Shown: positions 44,120 through 52,178, counted from the stretch's first letter. The stretch is DNA of 64,000 nt from Lachnospiraceae bacterium A2 (GCA_000403315.2 KE159638.1:635793-699792); one strand, 5' to 3'. A program made the numbers and translations. Notes: generated by a model from the sequence alone, not told the origin.

Positions 44120-45334
44120 ATGAAATATGTAATTGTGCTTGGGGACGGGATGGCAGACCTCCCAGTGGAAGAACTGCAGGGTTTGACGCCCTTGGAATTT
44201 GCCAGGACACCTTGTATGGACAGCCTTGCAGCGGCAGGGGAAATCGGGACGGTGCATACCATACCGGATGGGATGGCGCCGGGCAGCGACACGGCCAATC
44301 TTTCTGTGCTGGGGTATGACCCTCAAAAATATTATTCGGGAAGATCCCCTTTGGAAGCCCTGAGCATTGGCGTAGATATGAAGCCAACCGATGTGTCCCT
44401 GCGCTGTAACCTTGTGACGTTGACAGAGGAAGAACCGGAATTTGGGAATAAGAGGATTTTAGACCATAGTTCCGGGGAAATTTCCACCGAGGATGCAGCC
44501 ATTTTGCTGGAAGCAGTGAAAAAGGAGCTGGAAACCGAAGTTTACCAGTTCTATGCAGGAACCAGCTACCGGCATTTGCTGATTTGGCAGAATGGGGAAG
44601 TGGTTTCCCTTGCCCAGCCCCACGATGTGCTGGGGCAGGAGATTGGGCAGTACCTTCCGCAGGATAACATGCTGCGGGACATGATGGAAAAGAGTTACCA
44701 AATCCTTGTAAACCATCCCATTAACATAGAACGGAAAAAACAGGGGAAAAACCCCGCCAACTCCTGCTGGTTCTGGGGTGCAGGCACAAGGCCGTCCCTA
44801 TCTTCCTTTCAGGAAAAAACAGGCCTTAAGGGCGCCATGGTGTCTGCCGTAGATTTGCTGAAAGGCATTGCCGTAGGGGCGTCTATGAAAACGGTTTTTG
44901 TGGAAGGCGCAAACGGCGGCCTTCATACCAATTACCGTGGGAAAGCCCAGGCAGCCGTTGACGTGCTGACAAAGGAAAATTATGATTTTGTGTATGTGCA
45001 TGTAGAAGCCCCGGACGAGATGGGGCATCAGGGCAGCGCGGAGAAAAAGGTGCAGGCGATCCAATGCCTGGATGGGCAGGTAATTGCCCCTATAAAAGAA
45101 ATGCTGGAACAGGCTGGGGAGGAATTCCGCATGATGGTCCTGCCCGACCACCCTACGCCAATCTGCATCCGCACCCATACAGGGGACGACGTGCCTTACC
45201 TTCTGTATGACAGCACCGCGCCCCAGCAGAATACATGGAAATACAATGAAAAAGAAGCTGCAGGGAGCGGCTTCCATATTTCCAAAGGCTGTGAGCTGAT
45301 TAATTACCTGATTGGAAATGGAATGAAAAAGTAA
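44120..45334 (+). CDS. ApgM-like phosphoglycerate mutase / candidate homoserine kinase
   Basis: A 404-residue alkaline-phosphatase-superfamily enzyme of the archaeal type cofactor-independent phosphoglycerate mutase family (ApgM). Visible metal and active-site motifs are VLGDGMAD, the nucleophile Ser in GSDTANLSVLGYDP, FWGAGTRP, EAPDEMGHQG and VLPDHPTPICIRTHTGDD. The sequence supports the family clearly. The position between hom and lysC suggests a threonine-pathway role: some ApgM-like proteins are annotated as alternative homoserine kinases, and no ThrB gene is seen here. Phosphoglycerate mutase activity remains the alternative. The gene is 17 bases before lysC. Confidence 0.85.
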   Translation: MKYVIVLGDGMADLPVEELQGLTPLEFARTPCMDSLAAAGEIGTVHTIPDGMAPGSDTANLSVLGYDPQKYYSGRSPLEALSIGVDMKPTDVSLRCNLVTLTEEEPEFGNKRILDHSSGEISTEDAAILLEAVKKELETEVYQFYAGTSYRHLLIWQNGEVVSLAQPHDVLGQEIGQYLPQDNMLRDMMEKSYQILVNHPINIERKKQGKNPANSCWFWGAGTRPSLSSFQEKTGLKGAMVSAVDLLKGIAVGASMKTVFVEGANGGLHTNYRGKAQAAVDVLTKENYDFVYVHVEAPDEMGHQGSAEKKVQAIQCLDGQVIAPIKEMLEQAGEEFRMMVLPDHPTPICIRTHTGDDVPYLLYDSTAPQQNTWKYNEKEAAGSGFHISKGCELINYLIGNGMKK

Positions 45335-45351
45335 AATTTCAGGAGAACAAT

Positions 45352-46557
45352 ATGCTAATAGTAAAAAAATTCGGAGGGAGCTCCGTTGCAGATAAGGAAC
45401 GGATTTACCATGTGGCAAAACGCTGCATGGAGGATTACCAAAAAGGGAATGATGTGGTGGTGGTGCTCTCTGCCATGGGGAAAACCACGGACAGCCTGCT
45501 GGAGATGGCGAAAAACATCAACCCGGATCCATCCAAGCGGGAGCTGGATATGCTCCTGTCCACCGGGGAACAGACGTCCGCCGCATTGATGTCCATGGCA
45601 ATGGGCGCACTGGGCGTTCCAGCCATTTCCTTAAATGCATTTCAGGTAATGATGCAGACCTCCTCCCGGTATGGCAATGCCCGGTTTAAGAAAATTGACA
45701 CCCAGCGCATCCGCCATGAGCTGGATAACCGTAAAATTGTCATTGTCACAGGGTTCCAGGGGGTGAATAAATATGAGGACATTACCACCTTGGGCCGGGG
45801 CGGCTCCGACACCACCGCCGTTGCGTTGGCCGCCGTGCTCCACGCGGATTCCTGTGAAATTTACACAGACGTGGAAGGCGTGTACACCGCTGACCCGCGG
45901 ATTGTCCCTAATGCAAAAAAAATCCCGGAGATTACCTACGATGAAATGCTGGAGCTCGCGACGCTGGGGGCGAAAGTGCTGCACAACCGCTCCGTGGAAA
46001 TGGCGAAGAAATATGGGGTGCAGCTAGTCGTCCGTTCCAGCCTGAATAATGCCCAGGGGACGGTAGTAAAGGAGGAAACAGACATGGAAAGTATGCTTGT
46101 CAGCGGAGTTGCAGTGGATAAAAACACATCAAGGGTTGCAGTGTTCGGCGTCAAGGATATCCCGGGGATTGCATTTAAAATATTTGATTTACTGGCAAAA
46201 CACCATATTAATGTAGACATCATCCTGCAGTCCATCGGGCAGGAAGGGACCAAGGATATTTCCTTTACCGTGGCAAGGGAAGATGCGGATGAAACCGTTG
46301 CCATCCTTGAGGAACATAAGAACCGGATTACTGCAAAGAAAATCGAAAAGAACGACGCAGTAGCGAAGGTTTCCATCGTAGGGGCAGGGATGCAGTCAAA
46401 TCCCGGCGTGGCTTCCCGGATGTTCGAAGCGCTGTATAACGCAGGGATAAATATCCGCATGATTGCTACCTCCGAAATACGGATTACAGTCCTGATTAAC
46501 GAGGAGGACGTGGATAAGGCAATGCGGGCAGTCCATGACCAGTTTATAGAAGATTAA
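45352..46557 (+). CDS. lysC: Aspartate kinase
   Basis: Phosphorylates aspartate, the first committed step to lysine, threonine and methionine. The 401 residues start LIVKKFGGSSVADKERI. The kinase domain includes STGEQTSAALMS, TGFQGVN, TLGRGGSDTTAVALAA and DVEGVYTADPR. Two ACT domains follow (about 265-400) with DIPGIAFKIFDLLAKHHINVD and MIATSEIRITVLI, the places where lysine or threonine bind for feedback. AGGAGAAC precedes the ATG. It closes the aspartate-family operon. Confidence 0.96.
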   Translation: MLIVKKFGGSSVADKERIYHVAKRCMEDYQKGNDVVVVLSAMGKTTDSLLEMAKNINPDPSKRELDMLLSTGEQTSAALMSMAMGALGVPAISLNAFQVMMQTSSRYGNARFKKIDTQRIRHELDNRKIVIVTGFQGVNKYEDITTLGRGGSDTTAVALAAVLHADSCEIYTDVEGVYTADPRIVPNAKKIPEITYDEMLELATLGAKVLHNRSVEMAKKYGVQLVVRSSLNNAQGTVVKEETDMESMLVSGVAVDKNTSRVAVFGVKDIPGIAFKIFDLLAKHHINVDIILQSIGQEGTKDISFTVAREDADETVAILEEHKNRITAKKIEKNDAVAKVSIVGAGMQSNPGVASRMFEALYNAGINIRMIATSEIRITVLINEEDVDKAMRAVHDQFIED

Positions 46558-46623
46558 TCCTTAAGCAAGCCATGGCGCCTGTGGAACGGCCAGCCATAGT
46601 GATGCAGGAAGAAAGGGGCAAAG

Positions 46624-48312
46624 GTGCAGGAAGGCAGCAAAGCAAGGAAAGTGGCGACAGGCATCCATGATTTTGAAAAACTGATTACCAATAAGTATTT
46701 TTACGTGGATAAGACAAAATTCATCAAAGAATGGTGGGAAAACGGGGACGAAGTGACCTTAATTAATAGGCCGCGCCGCTTTGGGAAAACTTTGAATCTG
46801 GATATGGTGAAAAAGTTTTTCAGCATTGAATATGCAAAAAGCAGATGCTTTGACGGGCTTTTTATCTGGAAAGAGGAGGGCTACCAAAATCTTCAGGGGA
46901 CATATCCAGTCATCAGCCTGTCTTTTTCCAATGCAAAAGAACGCAGCTATCAGGAGATGCGCTGGGGAATCTGCCAACTGATTGCAGGCCTATACGATGA
47001 TAACCGTTTCCTTTTGGACAGCGGCTTGCTGGGGAAGAATGAAAAGGAATTTTTCCAGAGGGTTTCTGTAGGCATGAACGACAGCGATGCCGCAGCTTCC
47101 CTCCGGAACCTGTCTAAATTTTTAAGCAGGTACTACCAAAAACCAGCCATTATTTTGCTGGATGAATACGATACGCCTGTACAGGAAGCTTACATGAATG
47201 GTTTTTTGGATGAAATGCTGGCATTTACAAGGAGCTTTTTTACCAGCACATTTAAAGATAACCCTTATATGGAACGCGCCCTTATGACAGGGATTACCAG
47301 AATCAGCAGGGAATCTATGTTTTCAGGGCTGAATAACCTTGAGGTAGTTACGGCTGCTTCCGGGTTATATGAGGACAGTTTTGGTTTTACGGAACCAGAG
47401 GTTTTTGCTGCACTGGATGAATTCCATCTTTCTGCCTGGAAAGAAGATGTGAAATTCTGGTATGATGGCTACCGGTTTGGGGACTGCAGGGATATTTATA
47501 ACCCATGGTCCATCCTTGGATTCCTAAAGCATAAGCAATTAAAGCCCTATTGGGCCAATACGGGTTCTAACAGCTTGGCGGGGAAGCTTTTGCAGGAAGG
47601 CAGCCGGGAGCTGAAGATGGATTTTGAGCAGCTTATGAAAGGGGAGCCGATTGCTGCCCGCATAGATGAAGATACCGTGTTTGCCCAGTTGGAACGAAGG
47701 CAGGGGGCGGTCTGGGGGCTGCTCCTTTCCGGCGGCTACCTGAAAGTTTTGGATGCCTGGGGAGAAACATACCGCCTTGCCATTACCAATTATGAAGTAA
47801 AGAAAATGTTTGGGAACATGATATTGGACTGGTTTGGGAAGGCTGAATATAGCTATAATAATTTTGTGGATGCATTATTAAAAGACGATTTGGAAGGCAT
47901 GAACCGTTTTATCAATGAGGTTTCTATGGCTACGTTCAGCTATTTTGATACTGGGGGTTTTGAGCCGGAACGGTTTTACCATGGGTTTGTGCTGGGTCTG
48001 CTGGCGGAATTAGGGGGAGAATATGCGCTGGTTTCCAACCGGGAAAGCGGCATTGGCAGGTACGATGTGCTGATAGAGCCATTGGGGCGCGTGGATGGCA
48101 GTAAGAAAAATGCCATAATCATGGAATTTAAAGTCTGCGGGTCTGCGGAAGAAGGGGCGCTTCTCAAGACTGCAAAAGCAGCCTTAAGGCAAATTGAGGA
48201 AAAACAGTATGAAGCCTCTTTGGCTGCGAAGGGATTCCCAAAGAGTTCCCTACGCAAATATGGGTTTGCATTTGCAGGGAAGCGGGTGCTTATTGCATGT
48301 GCAGACGGCTGA
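46624..48312 (+). CDS. AAA-ATPase-like protein with PD-(D/E)XK nuclease domain
   Basis: A 562-residue protein of the AAA-ATPase_like / DUF1703 group, abundant in gut Bacteroidetes and Clostridia and often present in many copies per genome. The N-terminal P-loop is NRPRRFGKTLNLDMV, followed by a Walker B-like LLDEYDTPV. The C-terminus carries a PD-(D/E)XK nuclease-like motif, GRYDVLIEP then IIMEFKVC with the E-x-K, and QIEEKQYEASL. The start is GTG at 46624 after AAAGGGG. The role is unknown; defence or mobile-element-linked functions have been suggested for the group. It stands alone and is followed by a large inverted repeat. Confidence 0.88.
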   Translation: MQEGSKARKVATGIHDFEKLITNKYFYVDKTKFIKEWWENGDEVTLINRPRRFGKTLNLDMVKKFFSIEYAKSRCFDGLFIWKEEGYQNLQGTYPVISLSFSNAKERSYQEMRWGICQLIAGLYDDNRFLLDSGLLGKNEKEFFQRVSVGMNDSDAAASLRNLSKFLSRYYQKPAIILLDEYDTPVQEAYMNGFLDEMLAFTRSFFTSTFKDNPYMERALMTGITRISRESMFSGLNNLEVVTAASGLYEDSFGFTEPEVFAALDEFHLSAWKEDVKFWYDGYRFGDCRDIYNPWSILGFLKHKQLKPYWANTGSNSLAGKLLQEGSRELKMDFEQLMKGEPIAARIDEDTVFAQLERRQGAVWGLLLSGGYLKVLDAWGETYRLAITNYEVKKMFGNMILDWFGKAEYSYNNFVDALLKDDLEGMNRFINEVSMATFSYFDTGGFEPERFYHGFVLGLLAELGGEYALVSNRESGIGRYDVLIEPLGRVDGSKKNAIIMEFKVCGSAEEGALLKTAKAALRQIEEKQYEASLAAKGFPKSSLRKYGFAFAGKRVLIACADG

Positions 48313-48337
48313 TGTAAATTTGGTTCCTTTATAGGCT

Positions 48338-48450
48338 TAGGGTGTCAAAAGGGTGCGATGCAAGGATGCGCAGGGTCTGCCCCAGCGAAGCGAGGGTACT
48401 CGTGCGAATAGAAAATATCACTGCGTGACCGCATCCTTTTGACACTCTAA
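48338..48450. repeat. 113-bp element with 21-bp inverted ends (MITE-like)
   Basis: The left end TTAGGGTGTCAAAAGG and the right end CCTTTTGACACTCTAA are inverted copies with one mismatch, and similarity continues through TGCG/CGCA. The 71-base interior has GCGAAGCGAGGG and a TATCACTGCGTGACC segment. It lies between the AAA-ATPase gene and the convergent DUF2752 gene and overlaps the last bases of the latter. The ends resemble insertion-sequence termini, but no transposase is present. Confidence 0.7.
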
Positions 48451-48887
48451 AGATGGAAATTTTCCAGCAAATCCACATCCCACAGAATTAATAGCAGGTT
48501 CTTTACCACAAAATTCACCACCACAATCCCAAGCGCCGCCCATACATACCCATCCCGATACCTCATGCCAATCCTGATCCGGTGCCGGGAAACCCGCTCA
48601 ATGGTCTGGCTGGCCAGGAACCATCCTCCTACAGCGGCAGTATACAGCACCAGCGGGTGACAGATAAAGGAGCAAGCGAAATCCCCCCGCAAAAGGGCAG
48701 CCACAGCCCGTGTCCCCCCGCAGCCAGGGCAGTAAACCCCAAGGGCAGACTGTACCACACAGGGCAGCATCAGCCTGGAGAAGGGGAGGGGGAACAGCTT
48801 CCAGAGGATTCCCAGAAGGCATAATATCAGGACCAAAGCCCATCCGGTATAAAACAGGGCAGTTTCTTCTTTTTCACGTTGCCGCAT
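48447..48887 (-). CDS. DUF2752 membrane protein
   Basis: A 146-residue membrane protein with three or four hydrophobic segments. The signature of the family is VYCPGCGGTRAVAALLRGDF, here near residue 55, followed by HPLVLYTAAVGGWFLA. AAGGATGG lies about 8 bases before the ATG at 48887; the longer frame to 48977 has no such site. The function of the family is unknown, though the CPGCG motif suggests metal or disulfide chemistry at the membrane. It is transcribed from a promoter whose -35 box overlaps that of the opposite transcript. Confidence 0.85.
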   Translation of the reverse strand: MRQREKEETALFYTGWALVLILCLLGILWKLFPLPFSRLMLPCVVQSALGVYCPGCGGTRAVAALLRGDFACSFICHPLVLYTAAVGGWFLASQTIERVSRHRIRIGMRYRDGYVWAALGIVVVNFVVKNLLLILWDVDLLENFHL

Positions 48888-48998
48888 AAAACAACCATCC
48901 TTATAATAAGTAAATGCAATCAGTTCTTTGCTTTTATGGCATAAATCTCTGTTTACGCATAAAATAATATCGGGCAATAACCGCTTTCACTGTAATGC

Positions 48999-49027
48999 AG
49001 TATAATCCTTTTTTTCCTATTTGTCAA
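48999..49027 (-). promoter_or_regulatory. Promoter of the DUF2752 gene
   Basis: Minus strand TTGACA (49027-49022) and TATACT (49004-48999) with a 17-base spacer, a near-consensus sigma-A promoter, giving a leader of about 100 bases. Its -35 box overlaps that of the plus-strand promoter at 49021. Confidence 0.7.
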
Positions 49028-49049
49028 AAGCGGCCTGTTATGTTATAAT
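49021..49049 (+). promoter_or_regulatory. Promoter with long leader towards 49418
   Basis: TTGTCA (49021-49026) and TATAAT (49044-49049) with a 17-base spacer. The next start codon is at 49418, so the leader is about 360 bases and carries a cruciform hairpin and leader element copy C. Confidence 0.7.
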
Positions 49050-49051
49050 AA

Positions 49052-49139
49052 CAGCAGCTATGATAGTTACTGTTCACTCCTGAGCCGTGCACTGTGCTGC
49101 ACGGCTACAGGCCAATACAGTAACCTATGATACTGCTGA
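49052..49139 (+). repeat. Nested leader hairpin
   Basis: Right behind the promoter. GTTACTGT (49066-49073) pairs with ACAGTAAC (49117-49124), and CAGCAG...ATAG pairs loosely with TATGATACTGCTG outside. AGCCGTGCA (49083-49091) pairs with TGCACGGCT (49098-49106) inside. GTTACTGTTCAC also opens the minus-strand reading of the palindrome at 14294. Confidence 0.6.
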
Positions 49140-49241
49140 AGCAGCATAATGAAAAAGGCACTATATGAACAGGCGCAGGCAGCCGATATATGAGGAAAGC
49201 GCAGTATTTCTTTAGGGCAGGGTCTGGATATTCAGCGGGAA

Positions 49242-49397
49242 AGTCAAATACCCTGCAGCAAGCTACGGGGCATGGCCTTGCTTGTTCTTTCCGCCCCAAG
49301 GGGCGGGGTATTTGCACCCGCAGGGCACTTACCCTCGCGGCATTCGCCAAATATCCGCGCGAGCGCGGCTGCTTGGCTCATTGCTCGCGGGAATAAA
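49242..49397 (+). repeat. Dispersed leader element, copy C
   Basis: This 156-bp long form has GTCAAATACCCTGC, AGCTACGGGGCATG, CCGCCCCAAGGGGCGG and an extra CACCCGCAGGGCACTT, followed by the conserved core from CCCTCGCGGCATTCGCC to GGCTCATTGCTCGCGGG. It ends about 21-24 bases before the ATG at 49418, same orientation as the gene. It agrees with copy A almost throughout. Confidence 0.8.
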
Positions 49398-49417
49398 AAA
49401 GGGAATGAGGTGTTGTT

Positions 49418-49987
49418 ATGGTAGGAGCTATTGGAGCAACCAGCGGTTACAATTATGGAAATTACAGTACTTATGGCAGTTCCCAGGGAATAAGCGCATC
49501 CGGCAGGGATGGCGGGGAACAGGACGCCAGGGCTGGCAGGATAGGAGGAGCCCATGGGGACAAGGCTGGCAGGGCCTATGGAGCCGATGGGGTCTATTGG
49601 GAAAGGGAAAGCAAGGACGGTTCCGTGAAAAAGGTTGGGGAACGCTGCCAGACCTGTGCGGAACGGAAATATCAGGACGGTTCTGATGAAAATGTTTCCT
49701 TTAAGGCGGCAGCCCATATTTCCCCGGAAGCAGCAGGCAGCGCAGTGCGCGCCCATGAAGGGGAGCATGTGTCCAATGCCTATACAAAGGCGGCAAAGAA
49801 TGATGGGAAGGTTGTGTCAGCATCCGTCAGCATCCATACTTCTGTCTGCCCGGAATGTGGCAGGACGTATGTATCGGGGGGAACCACATCCACCCGGATT
49901 AAATACCCGGCTGACCCTTATGAAAAGAGCAAAAAGGTGCTTGGGGAGGAAGAAGCCAAAGGGAAAAATATTGATTATGCAGCTTAA
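49418..49987 (+). CDS. SprA-related putative zinc metalloprotease
   Basis: A 189-residue protein with a Gly/Tyr/Ser-rich N-terminus (about 1-70) and a compact C-terminal part. HEGEH in AVRAHEGEHVSNAY is an HExxH zinc-protease motif. Two Cys pairs, CQTC and CPEC, flank it, as in SprA-related and CJM1_0395-type proteins. The pairs may bind a second metal. There is no signal peptide. GAATGAGGTG precedes the ATG. The gene lies directly behind leader element copy C and 15 bases before a PepSY protein gene, probably one transcript. Protease activity is inferred from the motif only. Confidence 0.8.
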   Translation: MVGAIGATSGYNYGNYSTYGSSQGISASGRDGGEQDARAGRIGGAHGDKAGRAYGADGVYWERESKDGSVKKVGERCQTCAERKYQDGSDENVSFKAAAHISPEAAGSAVRAHEGEHVSNAYTKAAKNDGKVVSASVSIHTSVCPECGRTYVSGGTTSTRIKYPADPYEKSKKVLGEEEAKGKNIDYAA

Positions 49988-50002
49988 TTTAAGGAGGTAA
50001 GA

Positions 50003-50782
50003 ATGATGAAGAAATTCAGAACGAAAATAACGGCAATGATGTGCATGATGTTCTGCCTTGTGGCGGCAGGGGTGCTCTTAACCCCTAATACGGCATTTGC
50101 GAAGAAAATTACCCGGGACAGCCAGGCCGAATCCATGGCAAGGAAAAAAGTAAAAGGCGGGACTGTCGTAGAAATCGACAAAGATTATGAAAAAGGGAAC
50201 CTTGTTTATGAGGTGAAGCTTATAAAAGGGACACGGGAATACGACCTGACTTACCGGGCGTCCAATGGAAAATTAATCCAATATAGCTGGGAGGAGCATA
50301 AGTTAAACCGCAGCACCAAGAAGAAAATCATCAGCCGGAGCAAATGCAGGAGCTTGGCAAAGAAACAGGTGAAGGGGGCAACGGTCCTCAGCCTTCGGTT
50401 AAAGTATGACGATGGGATTGACCAGTATAAAGTTAAGATGAAAAAAGGGAATAAAAACTATGAGCTGGACTACCATGCAAGGACTGGCAAATTAATCGGC
50501 TATGAATGGGAAGAATTATTAAAGCCCAAGAACAGCAACAATGGCTATATCGGAGTGGAAAAGGCAAAGCAGATTGCCTTGCAGAAGGTTCCCGGCGCAA
50601 CGGTGGTAAAAGCAAAATTTGACCGGGATGACGGGAAAGCAGTATATGAAATTGAACTGATAAAAGACATATATGAGTATGACATAGAGATTGACGCAGT
50701 CACAGGGAAAATCCTGGATTTTGAACAAGATACCAGAGATGATTACGGCTATGACGATGATTACTATGATTATGACGATTGA
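50003..50782 (+). CDS. Secreted PepSY-repeat protein
   Basis: A 259-residue exported protein. The signal peptide (MKKFRTKITAMMCMMFCLVAAG, cleaved near AFA) precedes three PepSY-like repeats of about 70-75 residues. Each has a helix (QAESMARKKVKGGTV; KCRSLAKKQVKGATV; KAKQIALQKVPGATV) followed by strands ending in YEVKLIKG-, YKVKMKKG- or YEIELIKD-like segments and a D-x-x-TGK turn. The C-terminus is an Asp/Tyr tail (DDYGYDDDYYDYDD). AAGGAGG precedes the ATG. PepSY domains often inhibit or accompany proteases, so the pairing with the HExxH protein just upstream is suggestive but unproven, since that protein has no visible export signal. Confidence 0.88.
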   Translation: MMKKFRTKITAMMCMMFCLVAAGVLLTPNTAFAKKITRDSQAESMARKKVKGGTVVEIDKDYEKGNLVYEVKLIKGTREYDLTYRASNGKLIQYSWEEHKLNRSTKKKIISRSKCRSLAKKQVKGATVLSLRLKYDDGIDQYKVKMKKGNKNYELDYHARTGKLIGYEWEELLKPKNSNNGYIGVEKAKQIALQKVPGATVVKAKFDRDDGKAVYEIELIKDIYEYDIEIDAVTGKILDFEQDTRDDYGYDDDYYDYDD

Positions 50783-50852
50783 TGCAGGCTTTGTCCCACA
50801 GGCAGAACGGGGCTGGCGTAAAATGGAACTTTAGAAATGAGGCGTAATACGA

Positions 50853-51611
50853 ATGGAACGGACATCAGCAGAATTAAAAAGACTGGCAAGGGAGAAACTG
50901 GCAGGCCATTGGGGGCTGGTAATTGGGGCAATATTGCTGCAGGCTCTGATCGTGGTGGCCATTTTGCTGCCTTTTGAGTTCCTGTTCATTTTCAGCGGCG
51001 GCGGGATGGTGCAGTTTGTTGCCTATCTGGTTGCGGCAATGATCCTGGGGATTATATCCACAATTATGCAGTGTGGGATTACCCGGATGAGGCTGTGCTT
51101 TGCAAGGGGGCAGCAGGCGGGAATCGGCATGATGTTTGGGGAATTTACCAAAAGGCCAGACCGCTATATTGTGGGCACATTACTGATGTTTGGGATTGAG
51201 CTGGCCTGCCTGCTGCCGGGCAGCCTCTGCTGGCTGGTGGGGGTCCTGCAAGGCCGGATGCTTGCCAATGTCATTGGGGCTGCCCTGTATTTGGCAGGGG
51301 CAGTGGTGATGGTAGTAATCTTCCTGCGCTATGGGCTTGTATTTTTCCTGCTGGTGGACGATCCCCAGATGGGAGCCTTAGAGGCTTTCCGGGAAAGCGC
51401 CCGCCTGATGGATGGAAGGAAAGGGCGGCTGTTTTATATAGGCTTAAGCTTTATCGGCATGTATCTTCTTGGGGTGTGTTCCTGCGGCCTTGGGATGCTT
51501 TGGGTAACGCCTTATACGGAACAGACCCTGGTTAGCTTTTACCTGGATACCATAGGGGAATTGGATAGGATGCAGAAAGAAACCTATGCAGGGGAAGGGA
51601 TGCCATTTTAA
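50853..51611 (+). CDS. DUF975 family membrane protein
   Basis: A 252-residue protein with about five or six membrane segments. The cytosolic N-terminus RTSAELKRLAREKLAGHWGLVIGAILL is the typical DUF975 start. Later family features are FAVxDDPQMGALEAFRESARLMDGRKG-like (here LVDDPQMGALEAFRESARLM) and LSFIGMYLLGVCSCGLGMLWVTPYTEQT. The function of the family is unknown. A strong terminator follows 28 bases after the stop codon, so this is the last gene of the unit that starts at 49418. Confidence 0.9.
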   Translation: MERTSAELKRLAREKLAGHWGLVIGAILLQALIVVAILLPFEFLFIFSGGGMVQFVAYLVAAMILGIISTIMQCGITRMRLCFARGQQAGIGMMFGEFTKRPDRYIVGTLLMFGIELACLLPGSLCWLVGVLQGRMLANVIGAALYLAGAVVMVVIFLRYGLVFFLLVDDPQMGALEAFRESARLMDGRKGRLFYIGLSFIGMYLLGVCSCGLGMLWVTPYTEQTLVSFYLDTIGELDRMQKETYAGEGMPF

Positions 51612-51638
51612 ACCGGAATGAGGTATGGCCAACGTAAG

Positions 51639-51680
51639 AACCCAAGGCTCAAAGCAGCCCGCTTTGAGCCTTGGGTTTTA
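51639..51680 (+). terminator. Strong rho-independent terminator
   Basis: AACCCAAGGCTCAAAGC (51639-51655) and GCTTTGAGCCTTGGGTT (51661-51677) form a perfect 17-bp stem with a 5-base loop, followed by TTAT. As the complementary strand has a run of T after the stem too (GGGTTC), it may also stop transcription arriving from the minus strand. Confidence 0.88.
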
Positions 51681-51720
51681 TAAACGTTTCATTTCCAGCT
51701 TTTCTAAGCAGGAATCATTC

Positions 51721-52035
51721 CTAATAAACGCCAAAGATAAGCAAAGCCAAGGCAACAATTCCAAAAGTCCAAAGCCAGGAAAAAACAGTGTACCTGTCTG
51801 TTCTTTTTTCAGGATTGCCTATCCCATCACCTTTTTTAAATTCAATGGCTCTATTCTTCAGGTATTTATATCCAAAATATTCACCTGTTAAAATCATCCC
51901 TATGAAAAGTACGGCTATTGGAAAATCAACCTTTATAAGCAGGATAATGAATGCAATACACCGGAACCAGGCAGAACCGGGGCTAATATATCTATTTAAT
52001 TTTTCTTCCGGATTCAGAGATGCATATTTTTTCAA
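51721..52035 (-). CDS. Small membrane protein
   Basis: A 104-residue protein with three hydrophobic stretches: AWFRCIAFIILLIKVDF, IAVLFIGMILTGEYFGY and VFSWLWTFGIVALALLIFGVY. The N-terminus (MKKYASLNPEEKLNRYISPGS) and the loop (KNRAIEFKKGDGIGNPEKRT) are charged. I do not recognise the family. AAGGAGGG precedes the ATG. Base composition is more AT-rich than that of the flanking genes, suggesting transfer. It follows a 36-codon ORF on the same strand, with 32 bases between them, and may be co-transcribed with it. Confidence 0.72.
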   Translation of the reverse strand: MKKYASLNPEEKLNRYISPGSAWFRCIAFIILLIKVDFPIAVLFIGMILTGEYFGYKYLKNRAIEFKKGDGIGNPEKRTDRYTVFSWLWTFGIVALALLIFGVY

Positions 52036-52067
52036 AAGTATCCCTCCTTCCTTTAAAATCTATCTTT

Positions 52068-52178
52068 TTATGGCCTGATTGGGTCGAACCAACTTCCTTG
52101 TACAGGACCATAAATTTTATTCGCATTTGAAACAGATGTTTTATAGAAATTAACGTTTTTATTGATAAAAAGTACCAT
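52068..52178 (-). CDS. Short ORF of 36 codons behind a leader element
   Basis: The peptide starts MVLFINKNVNFYKTSV and ends GPVQGSWFDPIRP. It has no signal sequence by eye and no known peptide-pheromone or bacteriocin signature. AAAGGA lies 10 bases before the ATG, a leader element (copy D) lies 25 bases before that, and a good promoter precedes the element, so it has all parts of an expressed gene. Codon use is AT-rich as in the membrane protein that follows. The product could be a small protein, a leader peptide for the membrane protein gene, or a fossil. Moderate support only. Confidence 0.45.
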   Translation of the reverse strand: MVLFINKNVNFYKTSVSNANKIYGPVQGSWFDPIRP

